Source: Amia ocellicauda (taxonomy: Eukaryota; Chordata; Actinopteri; Amiiformes; Amiidae). From it: a DNA stretch of 64,000 bases. The notes below the pieces were generated by a model. That model did no database searches. It was given only the letters and a program-made list of their open reading frames with translations, and was not told where the DNA came from. The translations under genes and the position numbers were made by a program. The stretch lies in contig NC_089857.1 in assembly GCF_036373705.1 (NCBI RefSeq), positions 42,212,784 to 42,276,783 on the forward strand, in the 5' to 3' direction. Within the stretch, counting starts at the first letter, position 1; each line of letters opens with the position of its first letter. Of this stretch, positions 1 to 10,600 are shown piece by piece.

Positions 1-132
1 CACTTGAATGACGCGTTTCAAGCTCGGCATTCGTCGCCACAAATCATGAGATGACCAAAAGAAATGCCACCAAGAACAAACCACAATCCCCCATGTAGGG
101 TGACCCCACCACCAGAAAAAGTCTAAACCCAC

Positions 133-2449
133 CTGATCGGTCTCCAAACCCTCCCCTTCGTCCTCGAAAACCATCGGAGTAGCTGAAATTGCCACTATCT
201 TAGGAAGGGTTTATCGATTTGAAAAAAATTAATAAAAAGGAAACAAGCAGCACTGAACTTTTCTAATAGAAAAAAAAACAAAACAATGCAGTCTGCGAAT
301 ATATAATCTGCCATTTCCCATCTGTAAAACTACTTACCCTGTCTGAATCCTCCTCTGCCTCTCCCTCGGCCACCCCCGCGCCACTCGCTGCCCGAGTCGA
401 AGCCGGAGTCCTTTCCGAAGCCTGACGGGGACAATTGGATACATTTTCAACATACAACCAGGTCAAGAGCGACAGCGCTTATAAATCTGATCAATAGGGC
501 AGACAAAGGAGACCCAGATAGAACTCGAACCTGGTTATCTTTCTTTACACCTTCTAGAGGTCAGCTTTGGGGAACTTTACAATGTGTTACCTAGTATTAA
601 TGTTAAATATTGAAGTCTGCACTAATGCTGTGGAAGTCATGTTATATCTAACGTGGAAACAAAAAGATTGAATACAATAAACTACAGATTAATTGCAGTG
701 GAAAGGTTAGCGTTAGAATTTGTCAAAAGCCACGGATTATTCAGAGAATGTGAAAAACCAGGGAAGCACAGAAGTGAGGAAATTGGGGAAAAACATACCT
801 TGGCTATTCCCAAAATCACCAACATTGCCTGTAGAGCAGGGGAGGGAAAGAGACTAAAGAGTGATTGCAATTGTATTTTCCCCCTGTACAGCATCACTAA
901 ACTGAGGTATCTGAAATGTTCAATTAGAATAAAATCCCACAGCTGGCGTGTATTTACCACCGTGCCTGTCACACACACAACATCGCAAATGTGCACAAAA
1001 CCCACCAGGAGACACCGAACAGAGATACCTGCAGAGGAAAAGGACGCACATCCTCCCCAGCCTCCGCTGCCACCTGTTTGCAATACGAGTCATTTACACA
1101 GGGGATACACCAACCCTGTGTCCTGCCAGGTCACCCGTCCGGCAAACGGCAGAGTACGTCCAACGCCTTCGGACAGACGGCGCTGCTCGGCTCTCACACA
1201 GTTGCACTACAAGACACGGGACTACTCTGGGATCGTGCATAATTAATTACCTTTTGCGTTGCGAAAACCACCCCTGTTCCCAAAACCACCGTCGTTATTG
1301 TTGTTGTTGTTCCAGGTCTTATTTTCATTATCTGCGTGGAAGGAGACGAGGCAAAATGCATAGATACTAGCATTAAAATACACAAATGGGAAACCGTTAA
1401 AATGCAAACCAGTCACTTCTGGAAATACATCTTTGTGCAAAACCGTCGATTCCTTTCACTCCCGGAGGCACTTCAGTCCTTGGGAACGATTTGAAAAAGA
1501 GCAGTTTTGCACTTAAAAAGACATTAGGTGAAGCTGGCTACAGAGATCTGAAACCCACATGACCTGCTGTGCACTGAAGACATGACAAAAGGGTTTTACT
1601 GGCCAAGCACCCAAAGAAAGATGGGGGGGTAGATTCACCAACATCAATAAAACTAAAAAAACAGCAGTATCAGTCTAAGTGATATGCCAATCCAGGGCAT
1701 GAATCATGTTAAAATCTGATCAGCTGTACTATTACAATTCACATTAGGCACCAACCGTTTCGACTCCCAAAACCGCCGCTTTGATTTTTGCTGTTCCAGG
1801 AGTCCATTCCATTTGCTGCAAAAGGAGACTGTTTAAGGTTCATTCCCAATTTACCGTATTTAGACCATGTATGGATGATAAAAATGCTAATATATATATA
1901 TACACACACACGTCTAACAATTTGGCACCATCATATCAAAGCATGCGTTGCAGAAATTTCAATCAATACTGATTTCAGTCACCAATTCTCAGTTTTCTAC
2001 AAACACCACTAGGCGGCAGTGTGTTACCAGCATACATACACTAATCTTTTACTGTGACTTTTCAGTTAATGTCTGCCCTGCAATATTTTCAGACTGAAAG
2101 TTAGGGATCCCAACATCTTCACGTACCTCTGGCACTGTAATCAGTCTTGGCCACAGGTTCCTGCAGAGGTTTAGTTGTTCAAAAGAAACAAAAACACAAG
2201 GCTACGGTCACCCGAGAGCAAAGAAAGCTGTTCAGTTCCCCTGCTCAGAGACTTCGTAATGCAATATTGGTTATACAAACACTATTATATCAGAGGTACA
2301 GAAGTAAAACAGGCAAGTCTGCCATTTACTTAAAATGTACGATTTTTCAATTCAATGCGTCATGCTGGTAAAGCTGTGACGTCATTCATACAGTGCAGGA
2401 AAATGTATGGAGCAAAATCTCTTACTGCTTCTTCCTCCCAGTCATCCAT
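133..2449 (-). CDS. ddx4: ddx4 (vasa), 5' part: eight N-terminal coding exons, partial
   Basis: Vasa is the DEAD-box RNA helicase of germ cells and germ granules. Only the disordered N-terminus (about 141 residues) is in the window; the helicase motifs lie past the left edge. I assembled exons by reading frame and GT-AG sites: 2426-2449 (starts MDDWEEEA, the fish vasa-type start), 2127-2160, 1756-1815, 1251-1331, 1029-1073, 799-828, 338-421 and 133-198. From exon 2 on every junction is phase 1. The exons encode FG and RGG modules: GGFGSRN, a run of six Asn followed by GGFGNRGGF, GGSGGWGG, GDFGNS, then EWRGGGRGRGRGGF and FRGRRGGFGDRS, which resemble the human DDX4 RGG region. The exon at 1029-1073 has a weak pyrimidine tract and is the least certain; the donor after 1756 (gttggt) is also weak. 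Head-to-head placement with slc38a9 matches human synteny and supports the call. Confidence 0.85.
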
Positions 2450-3660
2450 TCTTTGTCGGGATATATGCTAGAATGAAGAAAGATAGAGATATACATAGGA
2501 TGGATAGATAGATACACACGGTGGGGATTTCCAGTTCGGCTTTTTTCACCCGCCCCCTGGTCCCGGTGTGGACACGGGATTTACCCCCCTCCCGGTATTA
2601 AGACTTTAAAGTCATTTCCCAAACGATACATAATACACTCTTCACAGATTGTACGCGCTGCCATTTTAAACCCACTCGGAAAACCTCGGGCATGACAACA
2701 CATTCAAATAAAAGATAAAATGGAGGGGCGCACGCAGTCGTGACGTTTACACGACACTGGCAATGGAAAGGTCAAACCCACACGCCGGCCATTTTGTCGC
2801 AGATCAGTCTGGACTAGCGCGCATGCGTGCACGTTTAAGCCGAATTGGATATTTTGGCACACGACGGTTCGTTTTAAAACTATTTCAGCTGCACCGGGAT
2901 CACATTTAGCAACATCTACATTTTAAAAAGCGAGATAAGACTCAACACTGCATCAAGATGGCCGCCACTCGTATTGTACCTTGCCGCCACTTTAAATTAT
3001 GCTATATTTCATACTGTACATGACCAAAAAACAATACTAGTACCACAATACAGTGAATGACCAAATAATACAGGTTTGACTTAAAATGACTTGTGTACCA
3101 CAACCGAGGCCTCCGCCGTCAGGAGGCCTGAATGCCCATAATTCACGCATTAAGCGCCGCACTGCGCAGTGCAACTCCCGGGCTGTGAACACGCATCCGC
3201 GCAGTCCTTCCACATGCCAGGTTGTGGGTGACTTTTTTATTTGAGATTATATCGATACACATCTTAAACTCCGCAAAGACAAAAACACGACCATCGCTCA
3301 TGACATCTCGACAGCCCACCGCAACCAGACTCACGACGTGCAGCCGCCCGGCCTGCCTCTATAATGCGGATTTAAAGTGTTAAAGTGTCACTTCGCCTAA
3401 AGACGCCCAAACTGCGGTATGAAACAGTGGTTTGGCGGGCAGGCGGTGCCGGTCGGTCGGTCACTCACTCACTCGTCTCCACACGCCGGGCGAGGGTCGG
3501 GCGGACAGGCGGCGCTCCGGACGCGAAGGGAACGGCGGGAAACTCACACGTGGGTTATATCCGGGCTTTTTCCTCCGGACGTGACGACGCGCGTCACACC
3601 TGCGTCAGGGCGGCGGCCTGTGATCGCACTTCCTTCCTGTAACACTCGGTCCCGAACATG
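2450..3660. promoter_or_regulatory. CpG-rich upstream region of ddx4
   Basis: This stretch upstream of the ddx4 start codon is clearly richer in CG dinucleotides than its surroundings, most strongly at 3390-3620. Visible motifs include YY1-like sites (GCCATTTTGTC near 2788; AAGATGGCCGCC near 2956), CRE-like TGACG cores near 2740 and 3580, and an E2F-type GGCGGGAAA (3534-3542) next to a CACGTG E-box (3547-3552). I see no coding exon here. Where ddx4 transcription starts cannot be decided from sequence alone; it could lie just above 2450 or, with a non-coding first exon, near 3400-3600. Confidence 0.5.
3534..3552 (+). promoter_or_regulatory. E2F-type site next to a CACGTG E-box
   Basis: GGCGGGAAA at 3534-3542 is a textbook E2F/E2F6 site. 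Four bases later comes the E-box CACGTG (3547-3552) of the MAX/MGA type. In mammals E2F6 and MGA/MAX are subunits of the PRC1.6 complex that silences germline genes in somatic cells, DDX4 among the known targets. The motif pair is seen directly; its role here is inferred. Confidence 0.45.
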
Positions 3661-4412
3661 TGTGCGGTGTGTACATGTTACACATATTACAGCAACCAAT
3701 CGTATGTGCATGTTTTGTTTTGTTTTTAATTAAATTCCCTTTTCTTATGTGTTCACTTATGCCTTGCTGATTGCTGCGGTTTATTACAGTAATATTACAG
3801 TACTTGCCCGTCTTTACCTTATTTGTCCAGTTACATTAATTGTGATTAAAACAAAGGTCGGTTAATTCTATAGGATGATCAATTAAGGTGTATTAACAGA
3901 CGTTTTGATTGGAAGCGGTATTTGTTTTAAGTGTCCTTTGACGGTTTTGTATGTGAACAGAAATAGAGAAAATGCTATTTAAAACAATCTGCCCACTCTG
4001 CACTTCAACTGAACCACACAGTGACCCCCTGACGCAATTGCCTCCCCACACAGTGACCTGCCCACAAAAATGTAGTAGCAGACAAATTAAATAGTGTCAG
4101 AGTGGACACAAATGCCGCTGCCTTATCCTTTACCATATCATTTACTCACTTACCCCTACGTCACTGCCGTGTCAGCTTAAAATGTGCATTGTCTGTAATG
4201 AGTATCTATGGAGAAAACTATCTACAAGGATACTAATATATTAACAGAGAGTATTTCCACCTTTGCTTGTACTGTTATTGAAATGTGCGGGGCGTGTGGC
4301 ATGTTTTGCACGAAAACAACGTACGTAAGTTGTTTATTCATTCTTTTATAGTATCACGTAAATCGCACAAACCGGCAGCGGCAACGTCTTAACTCAGCTG
4401 ACCGGGTGAAGT

Positions 4413-4498
4413 GCACTCTGGGAAGTGTAGTTCTGTGGCACACTTTCTGCCAACAGGCGCACGGACCCTAAAACTACAGATCCCAGGATGCACTGCGG
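4413..4498. promoter_or_regulatory. Pair of inverted ZNF143-type promoter motifs, probable slc38a9 promoter
   Basis: Two matches to the ZNF143/Staf element (ACTACAnnTCCCAGnATGC) lie 40 bases apart in opposite orientation: the minus-strand site at 4413-4431 (reads ACTACACTTCCCAGAGTGC) and the plus-strand site at 4473-4491 (ACTACAGATCCCAGGATGC). Such sites sit at the transcription start of many housekeeping genes and are often bidirectional. About 100 bases downstream is a consensus splice donor (GAG|GTGAGT after 4599), which suggests that a non-coding first exon of slc38a9 starts here. Confidence 0.6.
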
Positions 4499-4499
4499 T

Positions 4500-4599
4500 G
4501 TGCAGGCACGTTCGCTTTATAGTCGCATTGTTTCCTGTTATCAAAACAATGTTTGGTGTGAGGGTTCCTGTCATCTGTCTGGGTGTCTGTGGGGTTGAG
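4500..4599 (+). other. slc38a9: Putative non-coding first exon of slc38a9 (approximate start)
   Basis: A consensus donor GAG|GTGAGTAAC follows position 4599, just downstream of the ZNF143-type motifs. The nearest fitting acceptor ahead of the start codon is the pyrimidine-rich tttcgttcccag ending at 7576. Together they suggest a 5' UTR intron of about 3 kb (4600-7576), with 7577-7616 as the rest of the leader. The 5' end given is only an estimate. Confidence 0.4.
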
Positions 4600-7576
4600 G
4601 TGAGTAACAGCGATTTCGTTTCACTATATTATGATCTTGCACTTTTAGATCGACTTTCAGGGCATGTCGAGGATCAAAGCGTTGTGGATGTCGCACGGTT
4701 TAAGATTTTACAGGTAACTTGACATCAGGGAACAGATTTCAGTCACGTCAATGAATCCTGTGCTGGATGTGCTTGGAAGAAAACAACACGTATATCGACT
4801 GGAATTCCCCGATTTGAACAAGTTGCATGCGTGGAAGCAACCATTTGAATTAAAATCAAGTTCGTCTAGTTAAAATAATTAAAATAAACATTGGCAAACT
4901 CATCCCTGAGTTTCAAATGGGTTTCAGATGTGCTGATTTAATGAGTAGTCTGCAACATAATTATAGTTCACAATGCTTGTGCACTTTATTGTCACAGATA
5001 GTTATCTAGTTACAACAGTGTATAGGCTATGACTATGAAATAATCTAATATATTTGCATTAGACTTAATTCTAGCCAGGAACAGACCAATAAAAACAGTA
5101 AAATGTGAAGTTCTGAAACTGAATGCCTTTTTTCTTTTAAGACAAAACAAAAAAATAAACAAATGCAAGTTTGTCTGCAGATGGAGTGATTCCCACTGGT
5201 ACAATACATTACTTTTGTGCGGCAATATAGCGAGATCTTTAAATCATATAAGTTCATAGTGTCAGTGCCCAGTACAACACACGTGTTTGTCTATGAATTG
5301 TAGGAAGGGATTGTGAATTCTAGCACATACACCCCATTTCTTAGAAAGGACGAGTACTTCTAGTAGTGTGTTTCGAAATGGATCTTCACAAAATGCTTGA
5401 GGATGAGAGTTTTTTCATCATAACCCACCCAGGTTTTGCTCCCACTGAAAACACACATACACTACTGCAGGTACCAGCTGCACTCATCCTATGATTATTA
5501 TAAATTGTGTGTCATTATCATCCACAGTTTGTGGTTTTATGTCCTTGCCAAGCATTGTTATGCCTCTCTGGCTGGCTTCTTCTCTCAAAATGTTGGGCTA
5601 ATGTTTAAATAAAGCAAGGTAAATGCAAAGGTTAAACATTAAACTGGCGCAATAATATTTTTTCTTCGATTCTTACTGGTTGGTATATTAGAAAAACACA
5701 TTCAGCATAAAGCTTGATTCTGGACTGTAAAATGTTCTCCCGTGATTTTCTGTGTAGCAGACAGCATGATGCCCTTTGATCCGTTTAGTCACGTTTTGCA
5801 CAGTAAACTTCTTGACAAACAAGCATGAATGTAAGTACAACAAAATAGACGCATGCATTTGCGTAATATATTACAAAAGGGCAGAAAATGAGGATCAGGA
5901 AATGTAAATCTACAGAAGTTTGGAAGATTACTTCCCATTTTAAAACAGGGAATCCCTATTGTGGAAAACGTGTTGCCGCAAGTCTGAGAAAGTCAATTGT
6001 AATTCATGCATGTAAGTGTAGCACCTGTGTACTACAGAATGAAATGAAAGTGAACAATCACATTGGCCTACCTTCATGCTATTTTGCAAACAAGTAAATG
6101 CACATAATATAAAATATCAAACTTTGTGATTCTAAAGCCCTGGTTTAAACCCATTGATGGCCCTTACGTATGCTTTTTTCTTCCTGTTATCATTATTTGT
6201 GAATGGCTTTTAAAAAGAGCAGTAGAGAACTGAGCGATTAGCAAGGGCAAGTTACAATATCCCTTCCAGAAACCTTTCCATGAAAGTAATCTATAGCAAT
6301 ACAATACTAGATGACACTTGCTGTCCCCAGTGGTATTTTGGATGCATCCCTCCCATTAAATGCTGAATAAAACAGAACTGATCCTTTAATTCCTATGCCC
6401 TGTGTCTGCATATGTCTTTACTGGGACATATTTTCAGACTGACCATCCTTTTAAGAGTGTGATCATGGCGATGTGGAAATTACTCATCAGTCCCTGGTTT
6501 AATCCAGACAGTATACTATTTTCTGTGACAGCATTTAACTGCCTCTCAGCCGTTTCACTTCTCCTTTTCTTCTATATCATCATTATTCACAGCAAGGTCT
6601 AAAAAGCAGCGTGCTCGTAAGCACATTTGAGAATCTACAGGAAATGCAGAGCATGGCAAATGTGCCCTCTTGTTTCTCCCTGCGCCGTTTCTGTTAGCCG
6701 GGACTTTTCAGTTCAGTGCTATGAACCCTGTTCAGCGTTGACACACTAAAAAGGCAGGGTGTGTAATTTGGAAGCCACCGAGACATTTGCAGGGAATTTA
6801 ATTCATAACGGCTTTCTGTACCATGACAAGATTGGTTCTACTTGGAAACAATTTGATCTGCTTATGCGGTCTATCGGTCAGCCCTTCAGTGAACTTGTCC
6901 TCTGTGCATGGTGGCCAAACTGGTGAGATCTATCTGTCGAGGAGGCGAGGACACATACTGTATCAGTTATCCCTTTGTGTCCTTACACTTTATTTTTGTT
7001 TTTGTTTTTTATTGGTCAAAGTGTGGAGTGAGTAGACATAACTTAATGAGGTAAGTGGTTTTCTGATTTATCACTAATAATTCACTCTGTTAATAAATGT
7101 TCCACCATATCATAGTTGCAGCTTAATGTGTGCGCTGTTAACATCATTATTTTAAATGTTCCTGCGTTGTTCATGAATAGAAAAAGCTAATACAAATTTT
7201 AAAATGTTGATATAAGTGTATATGTGTCTGAGACCTATATTGTATATAAGCTGTTTAGGTTTAACTAATTGAAGTATGATTGTGTGAAGCTTTTTTGTGA
7301 AATAACTACTACAATAAAGGAACTGTGAGAAGTGCATCCCTCCTTTTCAAATGAAGACTCGATTGAAACATAATTTGATAAACCTGCTGCAAGCTGGAGT
7401 ATGACTTAATAACCCTTTCATGAAATCAATTCAAAATCGAACCATACATTTCAGCTTGGTTTGTTTTCACCAGATGAACAGTAATCTGGTGACCAAACCG
7501 CCTGTTTCCAGTGCCGAGTTCTTGTGTTGTTTCTCTGGTGTGCAGCGTGCATAATCGGCATTCCTTTCGTTCCCAG
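4600..7576 (+). other. No gene seen; inferred 5' UTR intron of slc38a9
   Basis: I find no coding exon or clear mobile element in this AT-rich stretch. The short open frames on both strands lack splice signals and resemble no family I know. It is consistent with the first intron of slc38a9. Confidence 0.4.
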
Positions 7577-7578
7577 TA

Positions 7579-7604
7579 ATGAAGTGTAAATGAAACCCTG
7601 CTGA
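7579..7604 (+). promoter_or_regulatory. Two tiny overlapping uORFs ahead of the slc38a9 start
   Basis: Within the 40-base leader between the inferred acceptor (7576) and the main ATG are two short upstream frames: 7579-7593 (Met-Lys-Cys-Lys-stop) and 7590-7604 (Met-Lys-Pro-Cys-stop). The stop of the first overlaps the start of the second as ATGA. Both end before the main ATG at 7617. Such frames usually lower and tune translation. Their use depends on the transcript actually starting upstream. Confidence 0.45.
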
Positions 7605-7616
7605 CCGCCGACAACC

Positions 7617-10600
7617 ATGGAAGACGATGTGAAACCGCTGCTTGCGTCCGAGAGAGCTGGAGAGAGCTATGCGGGAGCCGAGCGCAGTGTCTTGGAGTCC
7701 TTTGACCCCAGGTCTAAAAGGTACCGCTGTCGCTGTCGTTGGCAGTTCAGCAGGACAGAGCTCGGTAGAATTGTATTTATTTTCTGTGTCTGTTTATTGA
7801 TTTAAAGAGGAAATCTTGAGCACCCTTAACCCTTTTAGAATAATGGAGTAAATAAATAAAGGTGCACAACGCTGAGCTCTGAAAGGGAACTCCCCTGTCA
7901 GTGAGCGGGTATCGCTGAGTGACGATGCTTTAGACCTGGCTTGAAGCTCAGGCTTGTGTTGCTCGGTATTTGGCAGCTCCAATCTCGCTGACATTAAAAG
8001 GGAAGGGAAATTCTTGCAGGTTTTGGAATCGTGTTCTCTTTCACACTCCGCTTCCCAGTCCTTCACTTCCACTGTGGAGAGATTTGCTGACGGGTACATG
8101 CTCCCCACAGATAACACACTGACCTCAATTCTGAGGAAATGCAATTATCACATGGTCCATTATCCTTGGCCAGGCCCTACAGCACGGCCAGCTGAGTAAC
8201 AAGTCGTTATTAATTCATTAATCCTGTAGGTATTTCACAAGCGCCACGCAGCAGGGCGGATCATTAGACGGTGACAGTGCGCGCTTTTCCAAACCCGTTA
8301 CCTCACTCCTTGTTTGTCCTGATAGCGCAGCAATGGGAGGAATATTTTTAAGTGTGAAGAATGCAGTGTAATGGAAAACAAGCTGTGCGAGTATCGCTAC
8401 ACTCTTATCAACGGGGAAATACTTTTCTTAAAGGAGTAGAATAAATTGTCAGGTTACTCAGGTCTATATAGAGTGTCATGAACCAGGTAAAACCTCCAGA
8501 ACGCCTTCAGCAGCCTGCAGTTCAGAAGGTTGAGATAGAAAGTCAATTGGAAAATAATGACCAGGTCAGAAATAGGAGTCGTCTCTTCTGTGTGTGCTAC
8601 AGTTACGTTTAGTTTCATTTCTTTTTTCTGTCTCTTCCTATTGGTTAGTAGAACCTTTAAACGTCTGCGTTTTCTTACATCCCAAAAAGGTGGTGTATGT
8701 TTTTTCTGCTACAAGTATTGAAAACAATCCAGCAGAGTCTATCAGGTTTTGACTGAAGTGGCTAAAGTCCAAATGATGGAGTTAAATACGTCAATAATCC
8801 CTGACCATACGCAGAAATCTCCTCCAGTTCCTCAGCTATGTGTACTTGCAGACACAGTTCAGGTTTCAGATCTGCAAAGAAGGCCACGTAGTCGCAAAAC
8901 TCAGAATGATGAATCATCCTTTTCAGAAAAAATGCAGTTAATTATATTATTCACTTTCTTTATAGACCAGGTTTATGACAAACATGTGCTTGGCTACAGT
9001 ATATGAGGCAATTCTAAAGTCATGGGTTACTGATTGAAGCTGATTGAAACTTTTGTGCAAATATCCAAACAATTTGATGTTTTTTAGTCTGGCAGCCTAA
9101 CTGGAGCTTATGTTTTCTAAAATAATACAGACCTTTCTTAAATCTAAATCTCACTGGCTTAAAGATGATGATTGACTGTTATTTACACTCTCGAGGAAAG
9201 TAAAACCTGTTGAGTTACTAGAAGCGGTTGCATTAGAATCTAAAATATGAGACATAGAATTAGACACACAATTGTGGGAATTTGGGAGAAGCTGCCCAGT
9301 TGAATCTTTGGGTTCCTTCAAGAAATTAATGAATTGATGAAACTGTAATTTCAATTCGCTCGTAGGGCCAGACTGAAGAAAGATGTGCTCAGTGCCTTCA
9401 CCCAGTTATAACCCTTCTTCAGTCCCAGGCGGGTGTGTCGGCCTGCTTGTTAAGTGTGTTGTGCTTCCAGCCAGCTAAAGGTGAAAGTGGCATTAGGCGT
9501 TACTCATGTATGTACAGATGGATGGATGCTTTGCGTCTGTGCCTGTGAAAGCAGGTTTGTGCATTCGTCATGATGAGGTGAACTGGCCAGCCACTGTCCA
9601 CGCTCAAGCCATCTCCTCCTCGCCCCGCACAGGCCTTTCCACGTGGAGCCGCGCAACATCGTAGAGGAGGACGCCCAGGAGCGAGTGTCGGCCGAGGCCT
9701 CGGTGATGAGCAGCAGGGTGCACTACTACGGCCGGCTCACCGGCTCCTCGGACAGACTGCTGGTAGGGCTTCCTCTCAGGGCCGTCTCTCAGGGACCCAA
9801 GATGATGTACGTTTTCTAACTATGGCTTCCCAGAAGGATGGAGCTCTTTTTTGGGTACTTGTTAGCTTGCATCTGTCCAATAGCACTGGGGAGCAGGAGA
9901 GACCCCAAATCCTTTTCACCGACTCACAGAGGACACACTGTTAACTGGGTGTGTTTTCTGACGGATTTACTGTCTTTGTATTCCACGCCAGGTTCCTCCG
10001 GACCATGTGATCCCCGGGCCCGAGGAGATTTATGTTTACAGCCCCCTGGGGACGGCCTTCAAAGTGGAAGGAAGTGTTGATGGGTCTGGAAAGAACCCTA
10101 GCATCGTCACCATGTATGTATCCCGAACCCTCAGGCTGGCCGGGCCTGTCGTTCAATAAGCATGAGATCCCGTGCTTGCTCTGTGTAGGCTAAATTATCT
10201 ATAATGCAGTGGAGATCATAATCTAAAACCATGTCATGTGGTGAATACAGGGACAGATACTTTTACGACATTTTGTGAGAACATATTTGAGCAAAATCAC
10301 TTTGATGCATTTCCCAAAATCAAACACTATCCCTTGTCAGTTTAAAAGCCCTTAGTGCAGGGATGGCGAACCTGTGGCACGCAGAGCCATATAGTTTGGC
10401 ATGCCAACTGAGCGGCTATCTGCATTTTTTGCCAGCCCGCCCCTCAATTGTCTAAACTGATTGACACTTTAGAAAACCAGTCAGTATATTTGGCAGTGAC
10501 GGCATCACCCCCAAGTCATTGATCAGCGCTCACGTTATATTCCAAATATTAATGCTTTAGGTCGGGTTCTTGTGCGTAGATTTTCAGTTATGCGCAGAAC

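Noticed and set aside
653-1246. 197-codon plus-strand frame as a gene
   Set aside because: It lies antisense to several ddx4 exons and has no family resemblance; it is a shadow of the minus-strand gene.
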